Notes under the pieces: generated by a model
Database searches by the model: none
Seen by the model: only the letters and a program-made list of their open reading frames with translations
Told to the model about the DNA's origin: nothing
Shown here: one piece after another, positions 49,443 to 59,751 of the stretch
Layout: each line of letters starts with the position of its first letter
Position numbering within the stretch: the first letter of the stretch is position 1
Program-made: the position numbers and the translations under genes
NCBI GenBank assembly: GCA_025618425.1
Contig: CM046852.1
Span: 5,482,719-5,546,718, forward strand
From: Heliocidaris tuberculata
Taxonomy: Eukaryota > Echinodermata > Echinoidea > Camarodonta > Echinometridae
Length of the DNA stretch: 64,000 nt
Reading direction: 5' to 3'

Positions 49443-50076
49443 ATCGTTAAACTTCCTTTTGAAATCAAACAGAATACAAAAACCTTTGAAATATATGTGT
49501 ATATTTCGTTAAGATTTCCAAATGTGATGCATAGCGGTAGTCATGGATACGTATACAATTACAATTACCCGTTGGGAAAAGGGGTGCAGTCATCATGTCT
49601 GATACCTCCGCAATGGCCAAAGAAAACCATGTACCCCTATCCTTAAATTATACTGCCCAGTGGTCCTAGAAACCATGATTGGTATACAGGTTGTCGTGGT
49701 TGTCTTTGATATTAGTTCTTATTCAAGATGGGGTTAAAGTAAAGATTAGGTTTGGAAGGCCAAACCGGCTACAACCATGATAACCAAACCTTCTAATGTG
49801 TCCTGACTTTGAATTGTTTTAGGGCCTGGATCTGAATTTTAATGTTAAACTATGAAAATTAGGTAGAAAAGAAGAGATAAGAGCCTCCTTTGCCTTGCCT
49901 ATTTCATGTGAAATTCGACTCGAATCCAAAGATTGTTCAATATTCTTTTCTTTTTCTTTTTTACTTCTCTCTATTCAGTCCTAGGAACCGATGACAACCC
50001 AAAGGGGCGTGGCATGTCAACTAGAGCCTTCTCAGGCATTGTGTTGGGCGTAGTAGTGGTCGCAGTGCTTCTGTAG
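44754..50076 (+). CDS. Gene 2: one-module SEA-domain protein with truncated hydrophobic C-terminus (five exons, spliced)
   Basis: The exons are 44754-45567, 46675-46917, 47752-47885, 48996-49227 and 49979-50076. They sum to 1521 nt, exactly 507 codons including the TAG stop. Architecture: signal peptide (about 1-19), one eight-cysteine module with R-Y-R-R at 134-137, a SEA domain with G-S-V-V at 423-426, then a stalk and the hydrophobic end AFSGIVLGVVVVAVLL. The stop is created where an 887-bp element interrupts the membrane exon. The protein would have 16 hydrophobic residues at its extreme C-terminus and no tail. It could be GPI-anchored, secreted, poorly anchored, or the locus may be a recent pseudogene. 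The upstream exons have no disabling change. Confidence 0.72.
45568..46674 (+). other. Gene 2 intron 1
   Basis: No element was identified; a GTTTT-type simple repeat lies just before the acceptor (about 46590-46640). Confidence 0.55.
46675..46917 (+). CDS. Gene 2 exon 2: second part of module
   Basis: This 243-nt exon has acceptor GCATTACAG and donor GTAAGC, phase 1 at both ends. It encodes the conserved DLVDDVIEPI block and the final two module cysteines (S-R-C-S and P-L-C-N). Confidence 0.85.
46918..47751 (+). other. Gene 2 intron 2
   Basis: A CT-rich and (TA)n patch lies at 46928-46960. Unlike gene 1, no second module occurs here. Confidence 0.65.
47752..47885 (+). CDS. Gene 2 exon 3: N-terminal half of SEA domain
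   Basis: This 134-nt exon follows CGATATCCAG and precedes GTAAGT. It encodes VTLTITGETLNGEEL and then YTNNLANRESTDFQNLEMVY, matching gene 1 exon 5 in length, phase and sequence. Confidence 0.8.
48085..48730. mobile_element. TTAA-flanked foldback MITE in gene 2 intron 3
   Basis: TTAA lies at 48081-48084 and 48731-48734. The arms of over 200 bp mirror each other: GTGCAACCCAAA with TTTGGGTTGCA, CGGGGATGCATACAAC with GTTGTATGCATCCCTG, and CAGATCTCATTCCTGCAATG with CATTGCAGGAATGAGATCTG. Confidence 0.85.
48857..48951. mobile_element. Small MITE next to gene 2 exon 4
   Basis: The ends TACCCCAGTCACA and TGTGACCGAGGTA are inverted repeats with mismatches; it is 95 bp and ends 45 bp before exon 4. 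Confidence 0.65.
48996..49227 (+). CDS. Gene 2 exon 4: C-terminal half of SEA domain
   Basis: This 232-nt exon follows GCCAAACAG and precedes GTAGGC. It encodes SFSPGSVVAEMEIEVFATT with the SEA cleavage motif, then the same serine-rich stalk as gene 1. A small MITE ends only 45 bp before it. Confidence 0.83.
49376..49441. repeat. (TA)n followed by T(35)
   Basis: Simple sequence in gene 2 intron 4. Confidence 0.9.
49979..50076 (+). CDS. Gene 2 exon 5: truncated membrane exon
   Basis: The exon enters in phase 1 after CTATTCAG and encodes GTDDNPKGRGMSTRAFSG followed by a hydrophobic run ending V-A-V-L-L and TAG TAG. It aligns with gene 1 exon 7 up to its I-M-L-L, where gene 1 continues for 13 more hydrophobic or bordering residues and a basic stop-transfer. 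The TAG is formed at the junction with the inserted element. Confidence 0.7.
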
Positions 50077-50962
50077 TAGGCCAGGAACCTGTCCCGAAAT
50101 AGTCACCCCATTTTACCCCTAAGATTTGACCCCTTAAACTTACTTAGACCATTTAAGCCATTGACAAAAAGGTTGTCAGCCCGAACGTAACCGCTGTGTT
50201 TAGCCCCCAGAGCCCCCAAAAGAGACCCTAAAGTCGGGTCGATTTCACCCCGTCTCCCCCATGCAAAAAATGCCTTGGCTGACATAATCCTGACAATATT
50301 TTTAGCTACTTTTGAGAAAGCACTACATTTTTCACAACTGAATAACTTATTAATCAAAAGACCAATTAACACCAAAATTACACAGCAAGATTATTATACT
50401 CAAAATTATGTTATGAAAGTTTGAATTGAATTGAATAAAACACTTTTGAGTTATCATAGTCAGAAGGTATAAAAATGGTTTTTCTTTACATACAGAGCAT
50501 TTTGGGGGGCAAAACATTGTCCAAGGGCACTTTGGAGTTTTCATTTCAGGGGGTCTGACACCCCCTTCCCGATGGACTATTTTGTCAGTTTTTATATTTT
50601 TGGAATGTACATCTACAGCTCTTCCTTCTGACAAAATTTGGTCCCTGGGCTTCAAGGGGAAAAATTTACCCCAATTTTTAGGGGCCGTCTGACACCCCAT
50701 CCCGACGGAAATTTTTGTCAGTTTTTTGTGTTTTGTAGTGTCCAGTCATACTGCTTCCTACTTACAAAGTTTGGTGCATGGGGGAGATGGGGTGAAATCG
50801 ACCCGACTTTCGGGTCTCTTTTTGGGGCTCTGGGGGCTAAACCCGGCGGCTACGTTCAGGCTGACAACCTTTTTGTCAATGACTTAGATGGTCTAAGCAA
50901 CTTTAAGGGGTCAAATCTTATGGGTAAAAATGGGGTGACTATTTCGGGACAGGCTCCGAGAC
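50076..50962. mobile_element. Long-TIR DNA element inserted in the gene 2 membrane exon
   Basis: The arms of about 190 bp are inverted: CCTGTCCCGAAATAGTCACC near 50089 with GGTGACTATTTCGGGACAGG near 50935, and GACAAAAAGGTTGTCAGCC with GGCTGACAACCTTTTTGTC. TA lies at both borders (50074-50075 and 50963-50964). It has no transposase. Related, partial sequences occur at 53800-54215 (inverted) and 55852-56128. Confidence 0.82.
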
Positions 50963-50964
50963 TA

Positions 50965-51029
50965 TAAGTTATTCTGGCCATCACCGACATCACTGTTTGC
51001 CTGCCAAGTCGCAAAGGGTCGCAGACAGC
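50965..51029 (+). pseudogene. Stranded second half of the gene 2 membrane exon
   Basis: Directly beyond the inserted element, the frame GTT ATT CTG GCC ATC ACC runs to GGG TCG CAG ACA GC and then GTGAGC. This reproduces the phase-2 donor that ends gene 1 exon 7 (CAT GC, then GTAAGT). The peptide VILAITDITVCLPSRKGSQ resembles the inner half of the gene 1 helix plus a basic segment. It appears to be the severed remainder of the exon, now cut off by the upstream stop. Confidence 0.55.
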
Positions 51030-51071
51030 GTGAGCTATGCCATACGGAGTACCAGAATGATGACATCACAG

Positions 51072-51408
51072 CCCCTATTCTCGAAAGCCGCCTATCTTTA
51101 GGTCAGGTGTAAACCCCGCCTAAGTTTATCAGTTTATGAAGTAATTCCAACGATTTACATGATTTAAGAAGTGCCAAATTTCCACGTGTACATCCTGTGG
51201 TAATTACCATAACTATGTCATTAACCGACGATACATAAACATTACTTTCTACAAATCTGATTTCTTGTGCTCATTTCATGCCCAAATGAATTTCCCCATT
51301 GTGTTATTATATTTATAGTAATTTAATGGAACCCGTAGAGAGGCACTCCGCTTTCAATAAATCTAAGTAAAACAGGGGTGTAGCTCAGGTCGCTTTCGAG
51401 AATATGGG
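51072..51408. mobile_element. MITE just beyond the severed gene 2 exon
   Basis: CCCCTATTCTCGAAAGCCGC at left mirrors GCGCTTTCGAGAATATGGG-like sequence at right, and the subterminal TCAGGTGTAAACCCC mirrors GGGGTGTAGCTCAGG. Confidence 0.72.
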
Positions 51409-52041
51409 TCATTATTAATAGTATTGTGACTACTCTTATAATTATTTTACGAAGCAGTCATATTAATTCAAAGGAAGCAGGAGAAATACAACGTAATGTA
51501 GTACAATATCAAGATCACATGTGCTCTAGTACTGAAACAAATCATTTAGTTCATTATGTGTGTACATTGTGGGGTGTCATTTCGTTCTTTTAGAAATTCG
51601 ATTTTGTATCATAAGTTTTCTTTTATCTTTTCTCATAGAAATAATGATTATTAAGTGAAGCATATTAAGTTCAGGATGAAGGTACTATCATTTAGTTTCC
51701 TTAATGATTATTTAGGCTATATTTCGTTCTACTATTTGAGAGGAAGTAAAGAAGACACTTTGGTTTTTACAATAGGTATCTACAAGTTGCTTGAAGCGTA
51801 CATCGATATGTTGTATTGATATATATTTAATGTTTACCTACGCAAGAAAAGTTGTATTTTGGGGGTATTAGAATGTATTGCAGAAGAACATTATATTGTA
51901 AAAAACATTATAATCTTGATCTTGATATATATATATATATAAACCCGGGTTCGACCCAGGCGGAGACAGTTTTTGCAACTCCTGCAGTTATTTCCACAAA
52001 AAGAAAGGCAGTAAGGCGAAACAATGAATTTAGCGCTTTCT

Positions 52042-52117
<76 letters not shown>

Positions 52118-53799
52118 AATTAAGGTAATCAGCACTATATACTTCTAACTTTTCTTTTCGTGCGTGATAATGTACTAGCACTTAAACTATCATATTATTT
52201 TTAATTGTGGTCATACCTTGGCAAAAAGAATCCTTTGGAATTTCAAAAGAAATACATAATTTACGGGATTTATAGCAAAGATAATGAGTTTTCATACAAA
52301 TTAACCTTTTTGATTTCGTCTTATTATGATGTTTATCTAAAGAGGTGTATCATTGCTTTCTTAGAAAGTCAAATGCACCAGGATTTTCAAATTTCACCAA
52401 AAACTTACATGACATTCACAATAACCGAGAGCTTTCATGAATACGTTTCTTTTGATATTACGTAAATAAAATCATTGAGTATCACTTTCTGAGGTACGAC
52501 GCCCTTTTTCTAATGTTTTGTATTTGTTCTTATAAACACAAAATCTTAAAACCCCAAACGCGGGACGTGAGCAACCTCTAAGAATACTACCACGAGGACA
52601 ATACACCCGGACAAGTTTCTCTCAATACAAAATCTGTAGTTTTGCAGGGGTAGTTGACCGGGGGATGATAATAATTGCCCGGGGTAGAGATCTTCTGGGT
52701 ACTTTTAAGTCGTGTATAGCCTAGAGGAGAGCCGGAAGAGACCCTTGCATACACAAAGTTTCGGTAACATAGTACAACCAATAAACGCATGTTGCTTTGT
52801 CGGCCAAGAACACAACAGATGAATAAGCGTCATTTTGTTTCCTAATGGCATACTATAAACATGTAAAGGCCTAACCTCTGTAGTTGTGTGAGAGGCACAA
52901 ACCTTTTCAGAGGCAGGGGGAGGACAGAGAGAGAGGGGGGGGGGGGCTAGAGGGAAACTGATCATAGAGGTGTATGAATTATATTGATAATAAAATACAG
53001 AAGAGAGAGAGGGAGAGACAGATAGGCTGAAAAGGAAAAGAGTTTGGGATAGGAAGGAAGATAGAAAGGAAACGAGATAATAGAGAGAGAGAGAGAGATC
53101 ACGTCTGATCTGATCAAGTTCTAGGAGTGATAACACGGATTAAGATTTTACATCTATAGCTGGGTTTTTATTTTTTTATTTTTTTAATGTTTTTTCTTTA
53201 TTAGTCCTTTGAATGGGAAAAGTTCAAAAACATTATGAAAGGTAGGATTCAGACAGAGGTTTCTCTACATAAATATGTGTACACGATTTTTCATCTGTAT
53301 AAGAAATGATTTATAATTGACGCAGCCAATCACATATGTCACGTGACAGAGTGACGCGTGCAATTTGCTTAATAGACGAATGGTATATGGATTGTGTCAA
53401 TTTAGATCATTTATGAAATCATGCGCTGTGGTGAGGCATCAATGTAGCCTTCAGTACTGTTTGAAAATCCATTGATTTTTGTGATATTTATCACGGATTC
53501 GAGAGATAAACCTAGGAAAACGGCCTGGCTTAGCTTGCGGTCTTTGTAGAGGTAAGAATTCACAATAAAGACTAAAAGCCCGATGCATAGAACGTCTTTT
53601 CAGAAGCTGAAACATAAAATGCCAGACTACCGATCATTAATATAGTACAAATGAGTGGGCGAATGTAAGTGTGTGTTACAGGGCGTGTTTTAGTGGCAAC
53701 CAGTCAATTTATAACTATTATTGCCAATTACTGTTATAATTCATTTTTAACGTAATATTTCTTCGCTTTTTTTTTTTTTTTTTTTTTTTTTTGATTACT
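51409..53799. other. Intergenic stretch
   Basis: The stretch contains (TA)n at 52045-52111, a G-run at 52936-52946, (GA)n at 53083-53098 and a T-run at 53768-53793. No gene was recognised. Confidence 0.5.
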
Positions 53800-55447
53800 A
53801 AAAGTTTCCCCTTGAAGCCAGGGACCAAATTTTGTCAGAAGGAAGAGCTAGGGATATACATTCCAAAAATATAAAAATTGACACAATTGTCCATTAGGAA
53901 GCGGGTGTCAGACCCTCTGAAATGAAAACCCCAAAGTGCCCTTTGACAACGTTTTGCCCTCCCCCATGCTCTGTATGTAAAGAAAAACCATTTCCTTACC
54001 TTCTAACTATGATAACTCAAAAGTGTTTTATTCAATTCAATTCAAACTTTCATAACATAATTTTGAGTATAATAATCTTGCTGTGTAATTTTGGTGTTAA
54101 TTGGTATTTTGATAAATAAGTTATTTAGTTGTGAAAAATGTAGTGCTTTCTCAAAAGTAGCTAAAAATATTGTCAGGATTATGTCAGCCAAGGAGCTTCA
54201 AGAGCTGGAGTCACATGTAGCTCATTCCCTTTGAACCATGTTCGATGCCGCCAAGGAAAAATATGTCAGGCATGTGCTTAAAGGTAACAGATAGTTTTGG
54301 GAAGCCCTCAAAAACTTTTCGTGAGATTTCTTTGATTTTACTTAATAAACAGCAGGGTACTAACATAACTAAGATGCTGTGAAGTTTTTTCCTCCTCAAG
54401 TGAAATATTTATCGAATGAGAGGTGAAAAGCAATAAAAATCCCTGGCCCAAAAAAGAGGGGATGTAAATTCAAACAATGGCCACACACACACTACTTACG
54501 GTACTGAGGATTGTTGTGTGTGGTGTGTGTAGAATACGCTACACATAGTGCGAAGCGCTGGGTTTATTGTGCGGGGAACCTTCGGGTGGATATGGTCTTA
54601 GCGTGAGGCAGTGAAAAGCCGTTACCAAGCGTTTCTTACAGATATTTGCACTAAAATTTGTTCGAAATCGTGAATGGAATGTTAAATAATCTCGTACATG
54701 TGTCTTATGATAAAAGGAGAATAGTATGTGACTATTTCAGATAAGTTTCTTGACAGTATGATTTTTGCTACCGAGACTGTCTGTGAGCTTTAACTGGATC
54801 TTCCTTGCAGATAAGAAGACAAAAAGATTCATGCCTGACAGCAAACTTTAATACGGGCCATTTTCGAAGGAAAATATGTTTTTGTAATGATAATTACTTT
54901 TCGCTATCACTAGTCTGATGATATGAGCAGTTCATGCTTACCTTTACTGGGGGCAAGCGAAAATAAATTGTACAAAATTCCCTGATATATGAATCAAAAT
55001 TGCACGACTGGGCATGTGTGGGCACTAATCTGACATGTAACATCATAATTAACTGTACTTTAACAATTGCAATTTTTATTTTCGTTTGCAGGGAGTAATC
55101 GGAAGAGTTTCAAATTGGGGATTTTAGGATTGTAAAATTTTACCTTTTTTCCACAAATTGAAACTACTATCATACAATATAGCCAAATTTCTGGACACAA
55201 TTAGGCTTTTGTATTCAATTTTATCATATGTGAAAATTTCACTTTGTTTATTCAATAAAGAGTGAAATATTCTCGATATTTCATTTGTGACAAAAATCAC
55301 TACTTAAGCTTTCCCATGAAGTTGGCGACTTCGAACATCTGTAGATTCTTTTGTGCATCCTTAGAAAGGAGCAGCTGCTTGAGATAATGTGTTGCCAGTT
55401 GGAACTCCAGCTCTTGAAGCTCCTTGTGTCAACACACCCTTTGTCGA

Positions 55448-55556
55448 TCTGACAAGGCATAATAGGGGAGCTTGCTTGGTATCTGTGTAATGAATTTCAG
55501 CCTGGCAGTCACATACCACAGATACCTGAAAAGCTCTTCTATTGTGCCTTGTCAAA
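55448..55556. repeat. Short hairpin within the foldback element
   Basis: TGACAAGGCATAATAGGGGAGC mirrors AGCTCTTCTATTGTGCCTTGTCA about 60 bases later. Confidence 0.65.
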
Positions 55557-55584
55557 CAGGTTAAGAGGGACAATAGGTGTGTTT

Positions 55585-55843
55585 CAGTGGCGTAACTGGA
55601 CCTGGGCGGGGGGGGGGGGGGGGGGGGGGGTAGTGAGATTTTTTTTTTCGCCAACCCTCCAAATGTCGCTCAGTGGGGGGGGGGGGGTTACCAGATTTTA
55701 TGGGGTCCAGTTTTCCTCCATAATTCTCTGACAAGCAACATGTATGTATGCTCATCTTCCAAAAATCTATTTTTGGGGGGGGGGAGGGAGGGAAGGGATT
55801 TATGCCCCCATGCGCCCCCTTTCCCCCGGTGGGTACACTAGTG
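55585..55843. mobile_element. hAT-type MITE with perfect 8-bp target duplication
   Basis: The left end CAGTGGCGTAACTGG is the familiar hAT form and the right end is GGGTACACTAGTG. GTGTGTTT flanks both sides (55577-55584 and 55844-55851). The interior has long G-runs. Confidence 0.82.
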
Positions 55844-56336
55844 GTGTGTTTACATAATCCTGACAATATTTTTTAGCTACTTTTGATAAAGCACAATTTT
55901 TTTTTCACAATTTAATACTTATTAATCAAAAGACCAATTAACACAAAAATTGCACAGCAAGAAGATCATTATACACACTATTATGTCATTAAATTATGAA
56001 CTGGGGCTAAACCCGGCGGCTGCGTTCAGGCTGACGACCTTTTTGTCAATGACTTAGTCTATAAAATAAGTTTAAGGACTCAAAAATTATGGGTAAAATG
56101 GGGTGACTATTTCGGGAGAGGCTCTTGGCCTATTCCTTCGTGTAAATTATGGGCACATTCATGCGAGTGGGATGAGAAATTCTTTGCTGGGGGGGGGGGG
56201 GAGCGTTGTGCCCTCATGCCTCCAGCTCTACTGCCTTACAATGTAGTTGTAGTAATATGGGTACCTGTTACTAAATAAAGCCGTACCGATTCTTTGACGC
56301 TAGATATTAGCTCTTTTTGTAAGAAACAGTGGTAAA

Positions 56337-56705
56337 AGGTGGCATGCACTTACCAAGAAGAGGAAAGGGGGCTCTTCAGAGGTGGAAAGGGTCATTTATG
56401 AGAAGAGCAAAATAGCACATATATTATGTTAAAAAGGGGGCACTTATCAGAAGTAAAAATGCACTCATCAAAGGAGAAAATGGCACATTTGAAAAGGGGC
56501 ACTTATCAGAATGGGAAAGGGCACTAAAGAAAAAAAATCGGCATCCATCCGAAGTAAAATTGCACTTATCATCGGGCGAAAAGGAAACTTATTAGAGAGA
56601 TAAGGAAGCATTTATCACATTTGAAAAGGGGCACTTATCAGAAAAAAGACACTTATCTGAAGGGGAAAGGGCACTTATTAGAAATGAAAAGGTTCACTTT
56701 CCTGC
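56337..56705. repeat. Minisatellite of GGGGCACTTATCAGAA-type units
   Basis: More than twelve imperfect units of about 22-28 bases; same unit type as at 42850-42970, which also lies near a long G-run. Confidence 0.82.
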
Positions 56706-57227
56706 CCCCTGCGCCCCCCCCCCCCAAGCGCCGCCTCTGATACAATCCAACCTTTAACATTTACAAGTAGCATACAGGACAATAAGGTCTACTATATTAT
56801 GGACTCAAGAAGGAAATCAAATTCGAAATGCACAAAACAGGGTTGGGGTAATCACTCGCGTGTTAAATTGAATTAACATGTTCCGAAATTGACAGCCCAT
56901 TTGTGAATTTGCATGGCGCAGCAGTTTTCGTCATTTCGGCAGTTGCCGATGAATTTGAATAATACAAAAGGAAAATACTTTGCTCGAAACGCTAGAATGA
57001 GTGACTGAAAATACACTTTAGAAATACAGAAGATGTAAAGCGATGTTTGAATCAGCATTTTATTCAGTGCTGACAAAAGTGCGAAATCGGCCGGGAAAAG
57101 CTACAAATAAATAGCTAACTCCCAAACTAGATCAAAGTACTCGTGGGAATTTCCACTACAGACAGAGAGTGTTTAAAAAAAATGAAAGGGGAAAAATCCT
57201 CTAACATGAAAAGTTCATTAGGGTTCT

Positions 57228-57571
57228 ACTAAAAGCCGCCAACAGCAGCCAACAGCAGCCAAGAGGATTCGAAGACACGGTAATCGAATCGATTTGCCAA
57301 AAGCCACCAAGAGCCGCCAAAAGTCCGATCTACAAAAAGCCACCAACAACCATATCGATCGATTTTTAAAAAAAATCATGTTTGTCTTTTGCTGATTTTT
57401 AGACCCTAGAATTACTTATTTTTTGTTGATTTCGTACCAAAATATTAAGAATAGCCTTAGCAAGAGCTTTTTGTTTGTCTCTTGAATGCTCCGGGATTTG
57501 TTTTCGGCTTGTATTCAACTCTGCTGTTGGCGGCTGTTGGCTGCCGTTTACTGCTGTTGGCTGCTTTTAGT
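57228..57571. mobile_element. Inverted-repeat element with GCCAACAGCA subterminal repeats
   Basis: ACTAAAAGCCGCCAACAGCA at left mirrors GCTGTTGGCTGCTTTTAGT at right. The subterminal GCCAACAGCA unit is repeated two to three times on each side, and GCCACCAA/GCCGCCAA motifs continue inward. Confidence 0.8.
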
Positions 57572-57774
57572 TGGACCGGTCCTATTTGTCGTAAACCAAA
57601 ATATTAAATTTCGGTTTTCTCCTGAGCACCTTTTCCCTCGGGGCAGTCTTCAAAATATATCGTTGATAACATATGTAGGTTATCTTACTCAGCGAATACA
57701 TTTTGTCAATTTTACATTTTATTCACGGTGTGTGTGTGTGTTGGACCACCGCTACCTCACAGTGACAGTACCGA

Positions 57775-57955
57775 TTTGGCCAATTTGAAACTCCCATTTG
57801 TATAGTGATTCTAACTTTCTTATTAATAACTTCCTTATGGCTTGTCCGATTTCGTTCAAACATTCACCAGTCTGCTTCTAGTTCTCTGATTTCTCTGTTT
57901 TCACACAAATCAAATTAATACAAATGTTGGATTGCCCCCTTTAAACTGGACCACA
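57775..57955. repeat. Dispersed repeat, copy 2
   Basis: Shares TGTCCGATTTCGTTCAAAC, TTTTCACACAAATCAAAT and GATTGCCCCCTTTAAAC with copies at 34255 and 58660. Confidence 0.65.
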
Positions 57956-58659
57956 GTGCGCGTCAGGCATACGTATGAATACTTGTTTTTTTTTTTTTTT
58001 TTTTTGTTTGTTTGTTGTTTTTTTTAACCAGTGAGTGAATTATTCATATTTTATCTTTAAGCTAGCCGCACCCCCCCCCCCCTCTTCCTTCAATATCTAT
58101 GTTTTCAAGACCAGCTGCAGCTAAGCTGACTTAAAGGGAATTTCTGTTTAAAAATGTATCAAAAAGGGAAATAATATTGGACAAATTGACTAAAATTACA
58201 ATTTCACAATATTATTCCAATGATTCTGCAAATAACCATTTTTAATTTTCAATTTATTATGCCTATTCAGACGAATTTCGCGTTTTGCCACTATTTCAAG
58301 CTTAATTAAGAAGTGGCTACTTTTGTAAAGTTAAACAGACATCCAACCTTATTGGCAAGTTGTTCTGAAAGAGGAAAAATCAGAAAAACAGATTGGTGAA
58401 AATTTGAACAAAATGGTACAAGCAATGAGAAAGTTATACATTTTGGAAAGTAAACAGTATACATATTGGAATTTCAAATTGGCGCATTTTTTTCAAAATA
58501 TATTACGCAATTGGATCTTTTTCTTTTATGAGGACCTATAACAATATGCTGTCTACAACATATTTTGAGAGTTCTGCCCCGAAGAAAAAGCGTCTAGGAT
58601 AAAACCGCTAATGATTTATATTTTTGTGTACGACATACGGGACAGTTGACCGCCAATAT

Positions 58660-58912
58660 GTCACAATCGACTCACCGAACAGCCAATTTGAGATTCGCAT
58701 ATATTTAGTGACCTCATTTCCATTCATTCATTCATTCATTTATTTTTCCTCTCATGGGGTGGAACACCCTAACAGTAAAAGCTGATTTCCATAGGGGTCC
58801 ACCCTATCCATAATTCTATAGTCCGATTTCTTTCAAACTTTCATCATCCTGTTTTCATATTTTTCTGCTCTCACACAAATCATCCTCTTTCCTAGGTTTG
58901 ATTGCCCTTTGA
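58660..58912. repeat. Dispersed repeat, copy 3, with an (ATTC)n expansion
   Basis: Shares CACAATCGACTCACCG, TCCGATTTCTTTCAAACTTT, CTGCTCTCACACAAATCAT and GATTGCCCTTTG; ATTC repeats lie at 58723-58744. Confidence 0.65.
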
Positions 58913-59751
58913 AAATAAAAAAAAAAAATTTTAAATACTATTTTACTAAACTGAATAGAAATGCATCAGTTTCTTAGGAAGAAATTTCATTTTTGTTAGC
59001 TATCATATAATTGTTTTGAATTGTCAGTTGATCCTCCATGAAAGTCATTACATATAGAATTTATAAGTTAAATCAATTTAGATGAAAAAATGATACCGTC
59101 TAATCTGTCTTACAACTTGGTATGCATTTGGGAAAAAAAAAAGTTAGGATAAAATTCAAGATCTGACATTAAATCAAATGGTCTTATGATTTTTTACTAA
59201 ATTATTATGTAAGGTGTTGATAATGGATGCAAAGTGAATTTTACACACTTGCTTTGATTGTCTTTTATTAAATGTGTTTTATAATACGTTTTATCAGAAG
59301 AAGAAATCAAATGATCTGAAACCATACACCTAGCCGCAGTCAAAAACAAATATGCATGCTTTGTCTTCCATTGAAAATTGCTTGTGGAAATTTATACTAC
59401 ATGTATATTGCATATCTCTATGAAAATTCCTAGAAAGAAGATTTCGCAGTAATGCACGGATGACTTGTGTCACCCAAATTAGACCATCAATAAAGGAATC
59501 ATTAAAATGTGCATTTTATAGGAGATTCACTTGTATCGAGCAAGTTTTGAACCCTAAAAAATGATGTTCATTAAATCGAAATCACCAATTTATTGATGAA
59601 ATGATGAAAAAAATAAGTTTCTGAAAACACATCATAATAGTGTTGACATAGATCACCCGCGTTTGCTCTTTGATAGAATGATATGTACACAGTGTTTGAT
59701 GAAAAGCAAACAAAAATCCAGATATGTCTCCCGGTTGTTGAAAAGAAAATA

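Larger units (their letters stand above)
53800..56128. repeat. Large foldback element related to the gene 2 insertion
   Basis: 53800-54215 carries the interior of the 50076-50962 element in reverse orientation, and 55390-56128 carries it forward, ending with GGGGTGACTATTTCGGGAGA. The arms share GGAGCTTCAAGAGCTGGAGT near 54190 and its reverse complement near 55405. The loop (about 54220-55390) has no recognised ORF. The right arm is itself interrupted by a hAT MITE at 55585-55843. Confidence 0.7.

Noticed and set aside
50638..50967. Open frame inside the element that splits gene 2
   Set aside because: It lies in the terminal inverted repeat and resembles no transposase.
54590..55350. Possible transposase in the loop of the foldback element
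   Set aside because: No open frame of useful length or catalytic motif could be read on either strand.
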